Shown in pieces: positions 14,726 through 24,249 of a stretch of 64,000 nucleotides of DNA; the first letter of the stretch is position 1; every line of letters begins with the position of its first letter. The DNA comes from Prochlorococcus sp. AG-402-A08. Its GTDB lineage: Bacteria > Cyanobacteriota > Cyanobacteriia > PCC-6307 > Cyanobiaceae. The notes under the pieces were generated by a model. That model did not search any database. It saw only the letters and a list, made by a program, of their open reading frames with translations, and was not told where the DNA came from. The position numbers were made by a program, and so were the translations under genes. The stretch spans positions 1-64,000 of the forward strand of contig QCHH01000002.1 of assembly GCA_003279585.1 (NCBI GenBank), read 5' to 3'.

Positions 14726-15737
14726 CTCTAGGATCAATATAAGCAATAGCTATATCTATTCCAATACTAATCATGACAACAAGACTTGATATTATAACAA
14801 CTATCCCTTGCACAACAGGATAGTCTCTTTGGTTAATCGCCTCTTGAAGCCCAAGAGCTATCCCAGGCCATGAGAATGTGATTTCAATTAAAAGTGCTCC
14901 ACCAATCAAAGAAGAAATTGTTAATCCAGTAATTGTCAATATCGGGAGAAGTGTATTTGGTAAAGCATGCTTAACTAATATTCGAGAGTAATTTATACCT
15001 CTACTTTTGGCGGCCTCAATATAACCTTTTTTTAAAACCTCCTCAAGATTTAGTCTTAACGAACGACTGAATATTCCGCTTAATAGTATACCTAGCGTTA
15101 AGGAGGGTAATACTAAATGTTTAATAGAATTGAAAATGGTTTCAATATTTTTGTCTAAAATACTATCTAAAAGTAAGAAGCCAGTAATTGGGGGCGGAGG
15201 AATAGCTCCAGGAGGTAATCTTCCACCAATGGGTAACCAACCTAGCAAAACAGCGAAGATAATTTGAATTAGCATTGCGGCCCAAAAAGGAGGAAGAGCA
15301 TAGGTACCAATGCCAAAAATCCTTCCCCAAAAATCTATTCTGCTTTCAGGTTTAACTGCTCCTAAAAAACCAATTAAATAACCTACTAGTGATGCTATTA
15401 ATATTGAAAATATAGCCAATTCCAAACTTGCTGGAAGAGCCTTGGAAATAATTACTTTTACAGGTTCTTGAGTGTTTAATGAGATTCCTAAGTTTCCATG
15501 AATTAATTGATTTAAATATTCAATATATTGATTAATAAGAGGTTTATCTAATCCAAGTTTGATTCTTAGACTTTCTCTCGCTAATTCATTAGCTCGAGTG
15601 CCTAGAATTGCATCTACAGGATCGCCTGGTGCGATTCTCAGTAATATAAAAACTAAGCTCGAAATAATCCAAAGCATAATTGGCAATAGAAATAATCTAG
15701 AAAAAATATATTTGAAAAGTTCTTTTTTAGATGACAA
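14715..15737 (-). CDS. dppB: ABC transporter permease, DppB/OppB type
   Basis: A 340-residue inner-membrane permease with six helices and the binding-protein-dependent transport signature near the C-terminal half (EAAKSRGINYSRILVKHALPNTLLPILT), the EAA loop that contacts the ATPase. N-terminal features of the DppB family are present (RLFLLPIMLWIISSLVFILLRIAPGDP). TTG start at 15737, two bases after the stop of the substrate-binding protein gene, so the two are cotranscribed. No second permease or ATPase lies here; these must be elsewhere. Exact substrate (peptide, nickel, other) is not shown. Confidence 0.9.
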   Translation of the reverse strand: MSSKKELFKYIFSRLFLLPIMLWIISSLVFILLRIAPGDPVDAILGTRANELARESLRIKLGLDKPLINQYIEYLNQLIHGNLGISLNTQEPVKVIISKALPASLELAIFSILIASLVGYLIGFLGAVKPESRIDFWGRIFGIGTYALPPFWAAMLIQIIFAVLLGWLPIGGRLPPGAIPPPPITGFLLLDSILDKNIETIFNSIKHLVLPSLTLGILLSGIFSRSLRLNLEEVLKKGYIEAAKSRGINYSRILVKHALPNTLLPILTITGLTISSLIGGALLIEITFSWPGIALGLQEAINQRDYPVVQGIVVIISSLVVMISIGIDIAIAYIDPRVSY

Positions 15738-15739
15738 AA

Positions 15740-17317
15740 CTATTCTCTTTTTAAGTTTTTTAGAATAATTAATCCATTACTTGAAAATTCTGGTTGACTT
15801 ATATCTTTTAAAGACCAAGCTTTAGGATTAACAAGCCAAATTGGTATGTAGGCATTTCCTTGTGCTGCAAGTTTTTCAACTTTTATTAAATTCTTTAATC
15901 TATCTTCGCCCTCAAGTGCTTCACTTTCCTCCAAGAGTTCCTGTACTTTATTATCACCCCAAAAACTACCACTGAATACAGCTTCACCCTTCAGGCATGA
16001 ATTATTATTTATTTTATTACAACTTAATAAGGGAGTTAAGTATGCTTCTGGGTCGGGATAAGCTCCTGTCCAATCTAATATAACTGCCTCAAAAGCCCCT
16101 TCAGAAAGTTGTTTATAAACCGTCGTTGATTCAACTCCATTTAAAGTTATTTCTATACAATCAGATAAATCTCTTTTGATTTGATCTTTCCATGTAAGAG
16201 CAAGTAATTTATCAGCAGGTACATTAGATCTAAATGTTAGTGGAATAGAAAGAATATTTGTATCGCAGTAGCCTTCTTTTTTCAATAAAGATCTAGCAAT
16301 ATTGGGATTGTAATTAGGCCATGGCGAAAAATTTTTGGAGTGTAATTGAGGAGGGACTATTGATCTTAATGGTTCTCTAGTTCCAAAACTTACTTGTTGA
16401 CTAATTAGCTCTCTATCAATTGAATAGGAAAGAGCCTCTCTAATTTTTTTATTTTCTAAAGGCAATATATTACTTTTCAAAGTAATATATCCTATCTCTA
16501 TTGGATCACCATCTCCTGCTTTGAGTTGATCTTTATTAACCATTCTATTTAATGTTAATCTCTGCATATCATCGATAGAATTTGAGATAAGGACGTCAAC
16601 TTCTTTTGTTTTTATAGCCCCAAAAAGAGTACTAGAATTCCTATAATTTATAAAGTCAATTCCTTTATTTAGAGGTTTTTTCCCCCAATAGTTTTTAAAT
16701 GGTTTGATTATTTGTTGACTTGAGTTGAAACTTTCTAAGTAATAAGGACCCGTTCCTACAAAATTTTTATTATTGAAACTATCTCGATAATTTGAATATG
16801 AATTAGGAGATACAGGCGTCAAATTTACTGATGTTAAAAGACTTTTTAAAGAACTCGATGGCTTTTTTAATTTTATTCTTATAAGAAATTTATCTTTGAC
16901 TTCAATATCTTCTATCTTGTCATTTAATAGGTAATTTAAAGTTCCTATTTCTCTGAAGCGATTAAGACTAAACGCCATCGCTTCAGCATTAAAATTATTT
17001 CCATCATGAAAAAAAATATTTTCTTTTAATGGAATATCTATTAGCAAACCATTCTTACTTACTTTTGGTAAATCTTTAGCTAAGCTGGGGGAAAGATTCC
17101 CTTCCTTATTTATTTTGTATAAAGTATCGCCAAGCGCGCTTAATATTTGTAGTGTCCTAAGAGTATTTGCTTGAGCAGGATCAAGGGATTCAATTTTGCC
17201 TGCACTTGCAACAATAATATTTTCTCTTTTCTTATCTTGAACGCAAGATAACTGTAAGAGTATTAAGAAAATGCTAGAGATTTTTAAAGTATTTTTTATA
17301 TAATTAAGTTTTGACAT
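15740..17317 (-). CDS. dppA: ABC transporter substrate-binding lipoprotein, family 5 (peptide/nickel type)
   Basis: A 525-residue periplasmic binding protein. The N-terminal hydrophobic segment ends LILLQLSCVQ, a lipobox, so it is anchored by lipid. The SBP_bac_5 pattern follows: ESLDPAQANTLRTLQILSALGDTLYKIN, DGNNFNAEAMAFSLNRF, VGTGPYYLESF and IREALSYSIDRELI. Length is normal for the family. It pairs with the downstream DppB-like permease. The solute could be a peptide or another small compound; the gene symbol marks similarity to Dpp only. Confidence 0.88.
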   Translation of the reverse strand: MSKLNYIKNTLKISSIFLILLQLSCVQDKKRENIIVASAGKIESLDPAQANTLRTLQILSALGDTLYKINKEGNLSPSLAKDLPKVSKNGLLIDIPLKENIFFHDGNNFNAEAMAFSLNRFREIGTLNYLLNDKIEDIEVKDKFLIRIKLKKPSSSLKSLLTSVNLTPVSPNSYSNYRDSFNNKNFVGTGPYYLESFNSSQQIIKPFKNYWGKKPLNKGIDFINYRNSSTLFGAIKTKEVDVLISNSIDDMQRLTLNRMVNKDQLKAGDGDPIEIGYITLKSNILPLENKKIREALSYSIDRELISQQVSFGTREPLRSIVPPQLHSKNFSPWPNYNPNIARSLLKKEGYCDTNILSIPLTFRSNVPADKLLALTWKDQIKRDLSDCIEITLNGVESTTVYKQLSEGAFEAVILDWTGAYPDPEAYLTPLLSCNKINNNSCLKGEAVFSGSFWGDNKVQELLEESEALEGEDRLKNLIKVEKLAAQGNAYIPIWLVNPKAWSLKDISQPEFSSNGLIILKNLKRE

Positions 17318-17359
17318 TTAGTATAGGATTCTATAATTATATCCAGCTAAGAGAAATAT

Positions 17360-17578
17360 TTATTGATTTGGAGATACTTGTTTTATTGATATCTCGAAGA
17401 CGGGAGATCCATTAGGATTAAGTGGCCATTCTCGGACCCAACATTTTTCATAAGCATTATCTATACCTAATACTTGAAAAAGTTCTTCTTGATTCTTTAG
17501 ATAAACGCAATCTCCTTGATTAATATTTTTTTCTGTTTCTTTTCTGGTTTTCTCAATTACGTTTTTGGTGGTTTTCAT
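17360..17578 (-). CDS. Small conserved hypothetical protein
   Basis: A 72-residue soluble protein: a charged N-terminus (KTTKNVIEKTRKETEKNINQ) then a compact beta-rich region GDCVYLKNQEELFQVLGIDNAYEKCWVREWPLNPNGSPVFEISIKQV. It resembles small cyanobacterial proteins with an SH3-like barrel but I cannot name the family. It lies just upstream of the substrate-binding protein gene (42-base gap) and downstream of hom. Confidence 0.6.
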   Translation of the reverse strand: MKTTKNVIEKTRKETEKNINQGDCVYLKNQEELFQVLGIDNAYEKCWVREWPLNPNGSPVFEISIKQVSPNQ

Positions 17579-17670
17579 GGTTTGGTTCCAAAAAGAAATT
17601 TAAAATAAAATTTCCTTTGTTCTACTTATATACTTAGCAACTTAATTCCAATTTGACTAGCTTTCGTTAG

Positions 17671-18987
17671 CTAAAGGCAACCCATTTTTGCTGCAATTCT
17701 CTTTACTTGTGGCAAGTTTTTTATATCCAAAAGAGCCTCTTCAAGTTGACCTTGATTAATCTTGTGAGTAATAACTACTATCTCTGCTTGTTTATTCGTT
17801 GCATCAAATTGCACAATTGATTCAATTGATATTCTTTTGTTCCCAAAAATTGTCCCGATTTCTCCAATTACTCCTGGACTATCTTCGGTAATAAGCCGTA
17901 TGTAATTCTTTTTAGTTATTTGTTTCTTTTCTGCTACGTGACAACTTCTCCATCCTTTCGCTGATAAAAGAGGATCTAAGTTAAGGATTTTGTCTCCACT
18001 CATAGATTGAATACCTGCAATGTTAAGTATGTCTGCAACTACAGCTGATGCCGTTGGACCAGACCCTGCACCTGGACCGAAAAACATTACTTGGCCAATG
18101 GGATTTCCTTCTACGAGTATTGCATTGTTAACTCCATTTACCCCTGCCAATGGATTGTCTTCAGGTACCAATGTTGGCTCAACCCAAACAGAAAGCGGTT
18201 GACTGTTTTCGCGTTTTGATTGTGTTTCGCCCTTTTCTGATATTGCTAAAAGTTTGATTCCGTATCCTAACTTTCTTGCATAATTAACATCTATGCCTTC
18301 TAAGTGATTTATTCCAGTCGTTGGGATGTCAGCTCGATTAATTGCTCCGCCAAAGGCAAGTCCGCTTAGAATAGCAATTTTGTCAGCAGCGTCGGATCCC
18401 TCGACATCAGCTGCTGGATCACTTTCTGCATACCCCAGCGATTGAGCATCTTTAAGAACATCAGCATAATTAACTCCTTCTCTATCCATTCTGGAGAGTA
18501 TGTAATTGGTTGTTCCATTTATTATTCCGCTTACTTTAGTTATCTGATTTCCTCCTAAAGATTGCTTTAGAGGTTCAATTATTGGGATCCCTCCTCCTAC
18601 TGCCGCTTCGATGAGAACATAAACCCCAGCTGCTTTTGCTTCATTTGAAATCTCCTCACCATGTCTTGCGATTACTGCTTTATTGGCGGTTACGATAGAT
18701 TTACCTGCTCTTATGGCTTGGATAATTAATGATTTTGCTGGCTCTATACCGCCCATTACTTCAACAACAATTTGAATATTTGGATTATTTACTATTTCAA
18801 TTGGGTTTGTTGTAAGTATTGAATCTGGGATGGATGTATCTCTTTTCTTTTGTAAGTTCCTTACTGCAACAGCGACAAGTTCAAGTTCTCCAACCAATGG
18901 ATGCCTTTCATTTGGGCTGCTAATGATATTTGCAACACCTTGACCAACAGTGCCTAGTCCAAGTAAACCGATACCAATTTTTTTCAT
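17671..18987 (-). CDS. hom: Homoserine dehydrogenase
   Basis: A 438-residue enzyme reducing aspartate semialdehyde to homoserine for threonine and methionine synthesis. The NAD(P)-binding start IGIGLLGLGTVGQGVANII, the catalytic-domain motif SGIINGTTNYILSRM, the substrate region LGYAESDPAADVEGSDAADK with the catalytic Lys, and a C-terminal ACT domain (about residues 355-430, RLITEDSPGVIGEIGTIFG) for feedback control are all visible. Length is normal for the bacterial monofunctional type. It begins a minus-strand run with sufE upstream (34-base gap). Confidence 0.95.
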   Translation of the reverse strand: MKKIGIGLLGLGTVGQGVANIISSPNERHPLVGELELVAVAVRNLQKKRDTSIPDSILTTNPIEIVNNPNIQIVVEVMGGIEPAKSLIIQAIRAGKSIVTANKAVIARHGEEISNEAKAAGVYVLIEAAVGGGIPIIEPLKQSLGGNQITKVSGIINGTTNYILSRMDREGVNYADVLKDAQSLGYAESDPAADVEGSDAADKIAILSGLAFGGAINRADIPTTGINHLEGIDVNYARKLGYGIKLLAISEKGETQSKRENSQPLSVWVEPTLVPEDNPLAGVNGVNNAILVEGNPIGQVMFFGPGAGSGPTASAVVADILNIAGIQSMSGDKILNLDPLLSAKGWRSCHVAEKKQITKKNYIRLITEDSPGVIGEIGTIFGNKRISIESIVQFDATNKQAEIVVITHKINQGQLEEALLDIKNLPQVKRIAAKMGCL

Positions 18988-19021
18988 GTTTTTTAAGGCG
19001 ATAATTTTGTTTAATTCCTAT

Positions 19022-19486
19022 TTATTCATTCTTAGAGTTGGGAATTGATAGGTTTTTTGCTTGGGCTTTCATTTTTAGGAATATGTTGAGAAAACCATTT
19101 GCCCTAGATGGAGTCAAGCTTTTGCTTAATCCAGTCATCTCAATAAATTTTTCATTTATTGAGAGTACTTCAAAAGGTGTTAGATCATTCAAACCTTTTA
19201 TTAAAAAAGCTAGCAATCCTTTTGTTATTAGTGCGTCTGAATATCCCTTCCATTGGATTTTTCCATTAAAAAGAATTCCAAGAACATATACTTCTGAAAT
19301 GCATCCTTTTACCTTAGTAGTCTCTAGGTGAAGATCTTCATCTAGCAACGGTAAACTTTTACCTAGCCATAAAATATATTCATAACGTCTTTTGGGATCT
19401 GAAGTTGATTGTAGACGTTCTATAAGATTATCTAATGAATCACTCCCGTAAGTATTTATGAAAGATTTTTCTTTAATTTTAGTCAC
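19022..19486 (-). CDS. sufE: SufE cysteine desulfuration protein
   Basis: A 154-residue SufE protein, the sulfur acceptor that activates cysteine desulfurase SufS in iron-sulfur cluster assembly. The start of the family core, YILWLGKSLPLLDEDLHLE, is followed by the reactive Cys in TTKVKGCISEVYVLGIL. The later region ITKGLLAFLIKGLNDLTPFEV and LSKSLTPSRANGFLNIFLKMK fit the family. Lies between hom and the folate cyclo-ligase on the same strand. Confidence 0.93.
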   Translation of the reverse strand: MTKIKEKSFINTYGSDSLDNLIERLQSTSDPKRRYEYILWLGKSLPLLDEDLHLETTKVKGCISEVYVLGILFNGKIQWKGYSDALITKGLLAFLIKGLNDLTPFEVLSINEKFIEMTGLSKSLTPSRANGFLNIFLKMKAQAKNLSIPNSKNE

Positions 19487-19528
19487 CTCTTCAGTTCAAA
19501 GAATTTATATATCTTAAAGCCTAACTAA

Positions 19529-20116
19529 TTATTTAGGCGCTTCAATTTGATGTAGACCATTTTCGCTAATCCAACCATTAAATGGAACGTCCCATCTCTC
19601 TCTAGGCAATGGCTTTTTAGATATGCAATTGTTACTGATGACTACAAATGATGGTATTGAAAACCACAAATTCCCTTGTCGAAGACGATCAAAGTATCCC
19701 CCCCCGTAACCTAGTCTGTATCCTTCTTGATCGATTGCTATTGCTGGGACAAACAAGATAGAAATATCATTAGGTTTAATAGTATTCTCGCCTTTGGGTG
19801 CAGGAATATTGTTTGAATCTATCTCTAGTGGATTGTTCGACCAATGATGGTAGCTTATACCCTTGGTCTTTGAGCTCGATGGTAAAGCAACTTTTTGATT
19901 ATTAAGGTCTTTTATAAATCTGATATCTACTTCACCTTTTAATGGCCAATATATACCTATATATTTACCTTCAACATGATATTTATTTAAAAGAATATTT
20001 AATGTTGATTTGACATTAAACTGTATTTTCTCATGTATTAAAGATGAATTTGAATTACGAATTATATTATATTCCTTTCTTTTAATTTCTTTTGTTGATT
20101 TAATATCATCATACAT
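19529..20116 (-). CDS. 5-formyltetrahydrofolate cyclo-ligase
   Basis: A 195-residue enzyme that converts 5-formyl-THF to 5,10-methenyl-THF with ATP. The ATP-binding GYGGGYFDRLR motif (about residues 136-146) and the substrate-side pattern KYIGIYWPLKGEVDIRFI match the family. Length is typical. It lies between sufE and ruvC, same strand. The N-terminal part is AT-rich and less conserved, so the exact start could be a few codons in. Confidence 0.9.
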   Translation of the reverse strand: MYDDIKSTKEIKRKEYNIIRNSNSSLIHEKIQFNVKSTLNILLNKYHVEGKYIGIYWPLKGEVDIRFIKDLNNQKVALPSSSKTKGISYHHWSNNPLEIDSNNIPAPKGENTIKPNDISILFVPAIAIDQEGYRLGYGGGYFDRLRQGNLWFSIPSFVVISNNCISKKPLPRERWDVPFNGWISENGLHQIEAPK

Positions 20117-20152
20117 TTTTTTATTAATAAATATATTTAACTATAGATTCAA

Positions 20153-20617
20153 TTATTTAAGATAGATTCCAGTAAGCGCGATAGCTAGTGCATCTGCAGC
20201 ATCATCTGGCTTTGGCGGTGCACTTAAACCGAGTTCATGCATAACAGAATTTAACACCTCGTCTTTATCTGAATGACCATATCCAGTCACAGCAAGTTTT
20301 ATTTGCATTGGTGGAAATTCTTTAATCGGAAGATTGTACTTTCCTAAAGTCATGATTAATACTCCGCGAGCCTGCACCACGCTAATTGTTGTACTAGATC
20401 GGTAGAAAAAAAACTTTTCTACAGCTGCAGTGTTTGGATTCCATTTCTTTATTATTGAGTTTAAATCATTTGAAATTTCTACAAGTCTTTTTTCTTCTTT
20501 TTGTGTTGACTTTGTCTCTATAATTCCGCAATCAAGCATTATTTTCTTTCCTTCTATTTCATCAATAATTCCATAGCCTACTCTTGCTAGCCCTGGATCT
20601 ATTCCTATGATTCTCAC
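20153..20617 (-). CDS. ruvC: Holliday junction resolvase RuvC
   Basis: A 154-residue endonuclease that cuts Holliday junctions during recombination. It has the RNase H-fold start [16 protein letters not shown] with the first catalytic Asp, Glu in [11 protein letters not shown], and the terminal Asp pair in [13 protein letters not shown]. Its start codon abuts the stop of chlI (20618), so translation is probably coupled. Confidence 0.95.
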   Translation of the reverse strand: MRIIGIDPGLARVGYGIIDEIEGKKIMLDCGIIETKSTQKEEKRLVEISNDLNSIIKKWNPNTAAVEKFFFYRSSTTISVVQARGVLIMTLGKYNLPIKEFPPMQIKLAVTGYGHSDKDEVLNSVMHELGLSAPPKPDDAADALAIALTGIYLK

Positions 20618-21706
20618 TTATGTTGTTGTAGATAGGTCAAATGCAGATAAATCATTAGTTTCATTCCTTTCAAATACTTTGCAAAAGGCTTTTATTACTC
20701 TATCTCCAGAATCAACTTGTTCAAGAGGATCTTTTCGAAGTCTATGTCTTAAAGCTGTCGAAACTACACGAGCAATATCTTCTTCAGTTACTTCTTTTCT
20801 TCCTTCAAAGGCAGCAAGGGCTCTGGCTGCTCTATTTGTAACAATATCTCCTCTAAGTCCATCGACATCAAGTTCTCCGCAAACTGCAGAAATCCTTAGC
20901 CTGAGATCTTCATCGATAGAAACCTCGTTAAGTAAATTTTGAGCATCAATCACTTTTTGTTGAAGCGAGTCTTGATTCACTTGAACGGAATCGCTAAAGG
21001 ATTCAGGGTCATTGTCAAAAGCTGTTCGTTGATCAACGACTTGAACGCGAAGTTTTGCTTCTCTTACGGTTCTTACTTCTACACTCATTCCAAAACGATC
21101 AAGTAACTGTGGCCTTAACTCTCCTTCCTCAGGGTTGCCTGAACCAATAAGTACAAACCTTGCTGGATGTCGAACTGAAATCCCTTCACGTTCAACTGTA
21201 TTCCAGCCTGATGCAGCAGAGTCTAGAAGTACGTCAACAAGGTGATCATCTAGCAAGTTTACTTCGTCAACATAAAGCAACCCTCTGTTTGCTTTAGCTA
21301 GCAGTCCTGGTTCAAAAGCTCTAACACCTTCACTAAGAGCCTTTTCAATATCAATAGTTCCACAAAGTCTATCCTCAGTAGCACCTAATGGAAGATCAAT
21401 CATAGGAACTTGTTTTTCCCCTTTTTTAATCTCACTACCACTGTTTATTTGCTCTCTGACATCATCGCTTTGAAGGTCTGGATCATCAAGAGAACTGTTA
21501 TAAGGATCTCCTTCCACGACTTCAATAGCAGGTAATAAATCTGCAAGTGCTCTTATAGTAGTTGACTTCCCAGTGCCTCTATCACCCATTATCATTACTC
21601 CCCCTATCCTCGGGTCAATAACATTTAAAAGAAGCGCTAACTTCATTTCTTCTTGTCCAATCACAGAAGTGAATGGAAAAACCCTGCGTTTTCTAGTTGA
21701 ACTCAC
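20618..21706 (-). CDS. chlI: Magnesium chelatase ATPase subunit I
   Basis: A 362-residue AAA+ ATPase that, with ChlD and ChlH, inserts Mg into protoporphyrin IX as the first step of chlorophyll synthesis. Walker A is [10 protein letters not shown] (about residues 41-50), Walker [18 protein letters not shown], and the sensor region [19 protein letters not shown] is typical of ChlI/BchI. Length is normal. It lies upstream of ruvC with no gap. Confidence 0.97.
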   Translation of the reverse strand: MSSTRKRRVFPFTSVIGQEEMKLALLLNVIDPRIGGVMIMGDRGTGKSTTIRALADLLPAIEVVEGDPYNSSLDDPDLQSDDVREQINSGSEIKKGEKQVPMIDLPLGATEDRLCGTIDIEKALSEGVRAFEPGLLAKANRGLLYVDEVNLLDDHLVDVLLDSAASGWNTVEREGISVRHPARFVLIGSGNPEEGELRPQLLDRFGMSVEVRTVREAKLRVQVVDQRTAFDNDPESFSDSVQVNQDSLQQKVIDAQNLLNEVSIDEDLRLRISAVCGELDVDGLRGDIVTNRAARALAAFEGRKEVTEEDIARVVSTALRHRLRKDPLEQVDSGDRVIKAFCKVFERNETNDLSAFDLSTTT

Positions 21707-21817
21707 TTTCTTAGTACTGGTAAGAAGATTGTTTCATAAGCAGGCCACTTTAGATTGATAAAGTTCAAAAAAAAAATGATAATGAAAAGCAAAAGTTTAT
21801 TTGAGTCATTAAAAAAT

Positions 21818-22891
21818 CTAATTTGGATTACTTGATTTTTGATCTGGCATTAGGAAAGGGACTAATTCTGCCGATAAATTTCTTATCAAATCAGGTGATC
21901 TTGGATCATTAAATGGACCTTTTACTATAAAACTTGCAAATGCTCTTGAATTCTGAGGAGTTTGAATTAGTGCAGTATCTGAATATGAGATTCCAATATC
22001 ACCAGTTTTGTTATGAACGAAATACCCTTTTAATGCAAGATGATAGTCAGTGTCTTTATATTCTTTCCCAAGCCCTCTTAAAATCCCAGATGGTATCAAA
22101 GTATTTGTTTTTGATTTACTCATTATTTCTCTGAAAATATCTCTAGTATTAACATTAAGTAGATAACCATTATCGACAAGAGCCATCGCTAAAGATAGAT
22201 CTTTCGTTGATGTAAGATTTGTTCCATCTAAATCAGGAAGATAGTTATTTAATTGTGTATTTCTTAATCCAATATCTTTAAATCTTTGATTAACCATATT
22301 GATTCCTCCTAATCGTTTTATTAGTAAATTAGTTGCTGTATTATCACTAACTCTAATCATTTCAGATGCAACTTCATAAACAGGGAAACTCTTGCCAATC
22401 TCTTGATATGCCATCCAGCCTGAACCGCTTCCGATTGTATCTTCGGAAAGTATCAACTTTTCATTCCAAAGTATTTCTTTACTATCTAGCATTTTAAGTA
22501 AAATAATTAGAATAGGGACCTTTATACTGCTTGCTGCAGAAAGCTTTATCTCAGATTTTATTTCTGCATAGGCTTGATTATCTAATGATAAGAAGAAAGC
22601 ACTAACATATAAATCTGGATTTTTCAGTATTAGTTCTTCCCATTTATTAATTAATTTTTCTAGTCTTTCAAAATTTTCTAATTTGTCATTGTAAAATGAA
22701 GATAAATTAGATTTTCTAGCTAGTAATCCTTTCTTTATTGACCTACTTGATTTCCCTAAAATATTAATTTTTTTATTAATTTTATAGCTTTGATTAATAG
22801 GGCCCACAATCCCTAGAAAACTACCAAGTAAAACTGAAAAGCCTATGCTTGTTAAACATATATTCGTTATTAATTTGAGTTGAAGCTTCAC
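21818..22891 (-). CDS. Serine beta-lactamase-like protein (class A fold), probably cell-wall related
   Basis: A 357-residue protein with an N-terminal hydrophobic signal or anchor (about residues 8-30) and the three penicilloyl-serine motifs: SxxK at 121-124 (SSIK), SDN at 182-184, and KTG at 295-297. The fold and motif order match class A beta-lactamases. The omega-loop Glu-x-x-Leu-Asn expected about residue 215-225 is not seen (sequence PDLDGTN instead), so it may be a peptidoglycan carboxypeptidase or ancient relative rather than an antibiotic-degrading enzyme. Similar proteins are common in Prochlorococcus. Lies between the RNA methylase and chlI. Confidence 0.8.
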   Translation of the reverse strand: MKLQLKLITNICLTSIGFSVLLGSFLGIVGPINQSYKINKKINILGKSSRSIKKGLLARKSNLSSFYNDKLENFERLEKLINKWEELILKNPDLYVSAFFLSLDNQAYAEIKSEIKLSAASSIKVPILIILLKMLDSKEILWNEKLILSEDTIGSGSGWMAYQEIGKSFPVYEVASEMIRVSDNTATNLLIKRLGGINMVNQRFKDIGLRNTQLNNYLPDLDGTNLTSTKDLSLAMALVDNGYLLNVNTRDIFREIMSKSKTNTLIPSGILRGLGKEYKDTDYHLALKGYFVHNKTGDIGISYSDTALIQTPQNSRAFASFIVKGPFNDPRSPDLIRNLSAELVPFLMPDQKSSNPN

Positions 22892-22934
22892 TATGAAATG
22901 AAAGAATATAAACCTTTCTATTTATTGTAGCTTG

Positions 22935-23681
22935 TTATTTTAATTCATCATTTTTATTTTTAATTTTCCATCTAGCTTGGCTAATTATTCCTCTAATTAG
23001 TGCAACTTCATCATCGTTAATCTCACCTCTTAAAAGCAGTTGTTTGATTTTTGTCATTTTAGCTTTATATGTATGTTTCATCAAGAAACCAATATCGAGA
23101 AGAAGACTACCTGCATCATTAACACAATCTTCTAATTTAATTAAATTCGCCGGATACCTTATCTTTGAACTGGGTTTTAATAAATCAAGCTCATTGGATT
23201 GATTGAATTGATGAAGAATAATTGCTACTGCATGTGAAAGATTTAATGACGGATAATTCTCACTCGTATGAAGACTGATCACTTTATTGGCTTTTAACAG
23301 CTCTTCGTTAGATAAACCTCGGTCTTCTCTTCCGAAAACCAAAGCTATTGTCTCTTTTCTTTCTGATTTGAAAGCCCAGTTCAAAGCATTTTTATTCGAA
23401 GTAAGTGGAATTTCCCCATGCTCCTTTCTTCCGCAAGTAGCAATAATTTTTGAGCAGTCTGAAAGTGCTGAATTGAGATCTTCATAAACTTTTGCTTTTT
23501 CTAATATTTTTAATCCTCTGACAGCCATCTTTTTTGATTCTTGAGTCAAATAATCGCATTTAGGAGAAACGAGTCTTAATTCATGGACACTAAAGTTTTC
23601 ACAAAGTCTTGCAACGCTTCCCACATTTATTGGCCCCGCTGGTTCGACAAGGACTATTTTTATAGTTTTTTTTATAGCCAC
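22935..23681 (-). CDS. SpoU/TrmH-family RNA 2'-O-methyltransferase (TrmJ-like)
   Basis: A 248-residue SPOUT methyltransferase. N-terminal IVLVEPAGPINVGSVARLCENF, middle ALVFGREDRGLSNEELLKANKVISL and ENYPSLNLSHAVAIILHQF are the three SPOUT motifs that bind SAM in a knot. The C-terminal extension (KMTKIKQLLLRGEINDDEVALIRGI) resembles TrmJ, which methylates tRNA position 32. Its start is close to the cytM stop (2-base gap), so they are one unit. Confidence 0.88.
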   Translation of the reverse strand: MAIKKTIKIVLVEPAGPINVGSVARLCENFSVHELRLVSPKCDYLTQESKKMAVRGLKILEKAKVYEDLNSALSDCSKIIATCGRKEHGEIPLTSNKNALNWAFKSERKETIALVFGREDRGLSNEELLKANKVISLHTSENYPSLNLSHAVAIILHQFNQSNELDLLKPSSKIRYPANLIKLEDCVNDAGSLLLDIGFLMKHTYKAKMTKIKQLLLRGEINDDEVALIRGIISQARWKIKNKNDELK

Positions 23682-23683
23682 TA

Positions 23684-24073
23684 TTAATTGAGTGAATGCA
23701 TATACGCCAGTAGATCGGCCATTGATTGAGGCTCTATTTCAAAACTTGGCATTGGTGGCGTCAATCCTCTAATAACTTGATTAATGATTTTTTTATCACT
23801 CATTTCTTTAGTCGCTTCATGTAGGTCGGGCCCTACCAGCCCTTGAGCTGAAATCCCATGGCAACCGACACAATTGATTTTGAATAATTTGCTTCCAGAT
23901 AAAGCTTCACCTTTGACAGATAGCGTTTCCGTTATGAAAGGATCTTGCTTAAAATCTCCTGATATCCAAAAAATGATAAGGAGAATTAAAGTTGCAGTAG
24001 ATAACAAGAATATTCGCCAAGAGCTAATCTTTTGCTCCTTATTAATTAATGCTTTTGATGACGGAGTATTCAC
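23684..24073 (-). CDS. cytM: Cytochrome c, CytM type
   Basis: A 129-residue c-type cytochrome with an uncleaved-looking N-terminal membrane helix (SWRIFLLSTATLILLIIFWI, about residues 18-37) and one heme motif CVGCH at about 69-73; the distal Met is in TPPMPSFE. This layout fits cyanobacterial cytochrome cM, a membrane-anchored small cytochrome linked to respiratory or stress electron transfer. Other soluble c6 proteins lack the anchor. It lies near petG on the opposite strand (57 bases). Confidence 0.85.
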   Translation of the reverse strand: MNTPSSKALINKEQKISSWRIFLLSTATLILLIIFWISGDFKQDPFITETLSVKGEALSGSKLFKINCVGCHGISAQGLVGPDLHEATKEMSDKKIINQVIRGLTPPMPSFEIEPQSMADLLAYMHSLN

Positions 24074-24129
24074 TAAAACCTCTTTGACATGAAAGAATTG
24101 TTAAAAGTAATCATGAAAATTGCGATCCA

Positions 24130-24249
24130 ATGATTGAGCCTCTGCTATGTGGGATTGTTCTTGGACTAGTTCCCATAACATTATTAGGCCTTTTTGTTAG
24201 TGCATGGAATCAGTATCGTCGAAGCAGTTCAATGCCTGATTGGGAATAA
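24130..24249 (+). CDS. petG: Cytochrome b6f complex subunit PetG
   Basis: A 39-residue frame from ATG 24130 to TAA 24249: [22 protein letters not shown], one transmembrane helix, then [33 protein letters not shown] is the PetG signature. PetG is subunit V of the cytochrome b6f complex, needed for its assembly. Its 3' end overlaps the 3' end of the convergent rsmD gene by about 53 bases. Confidence 0.95.
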
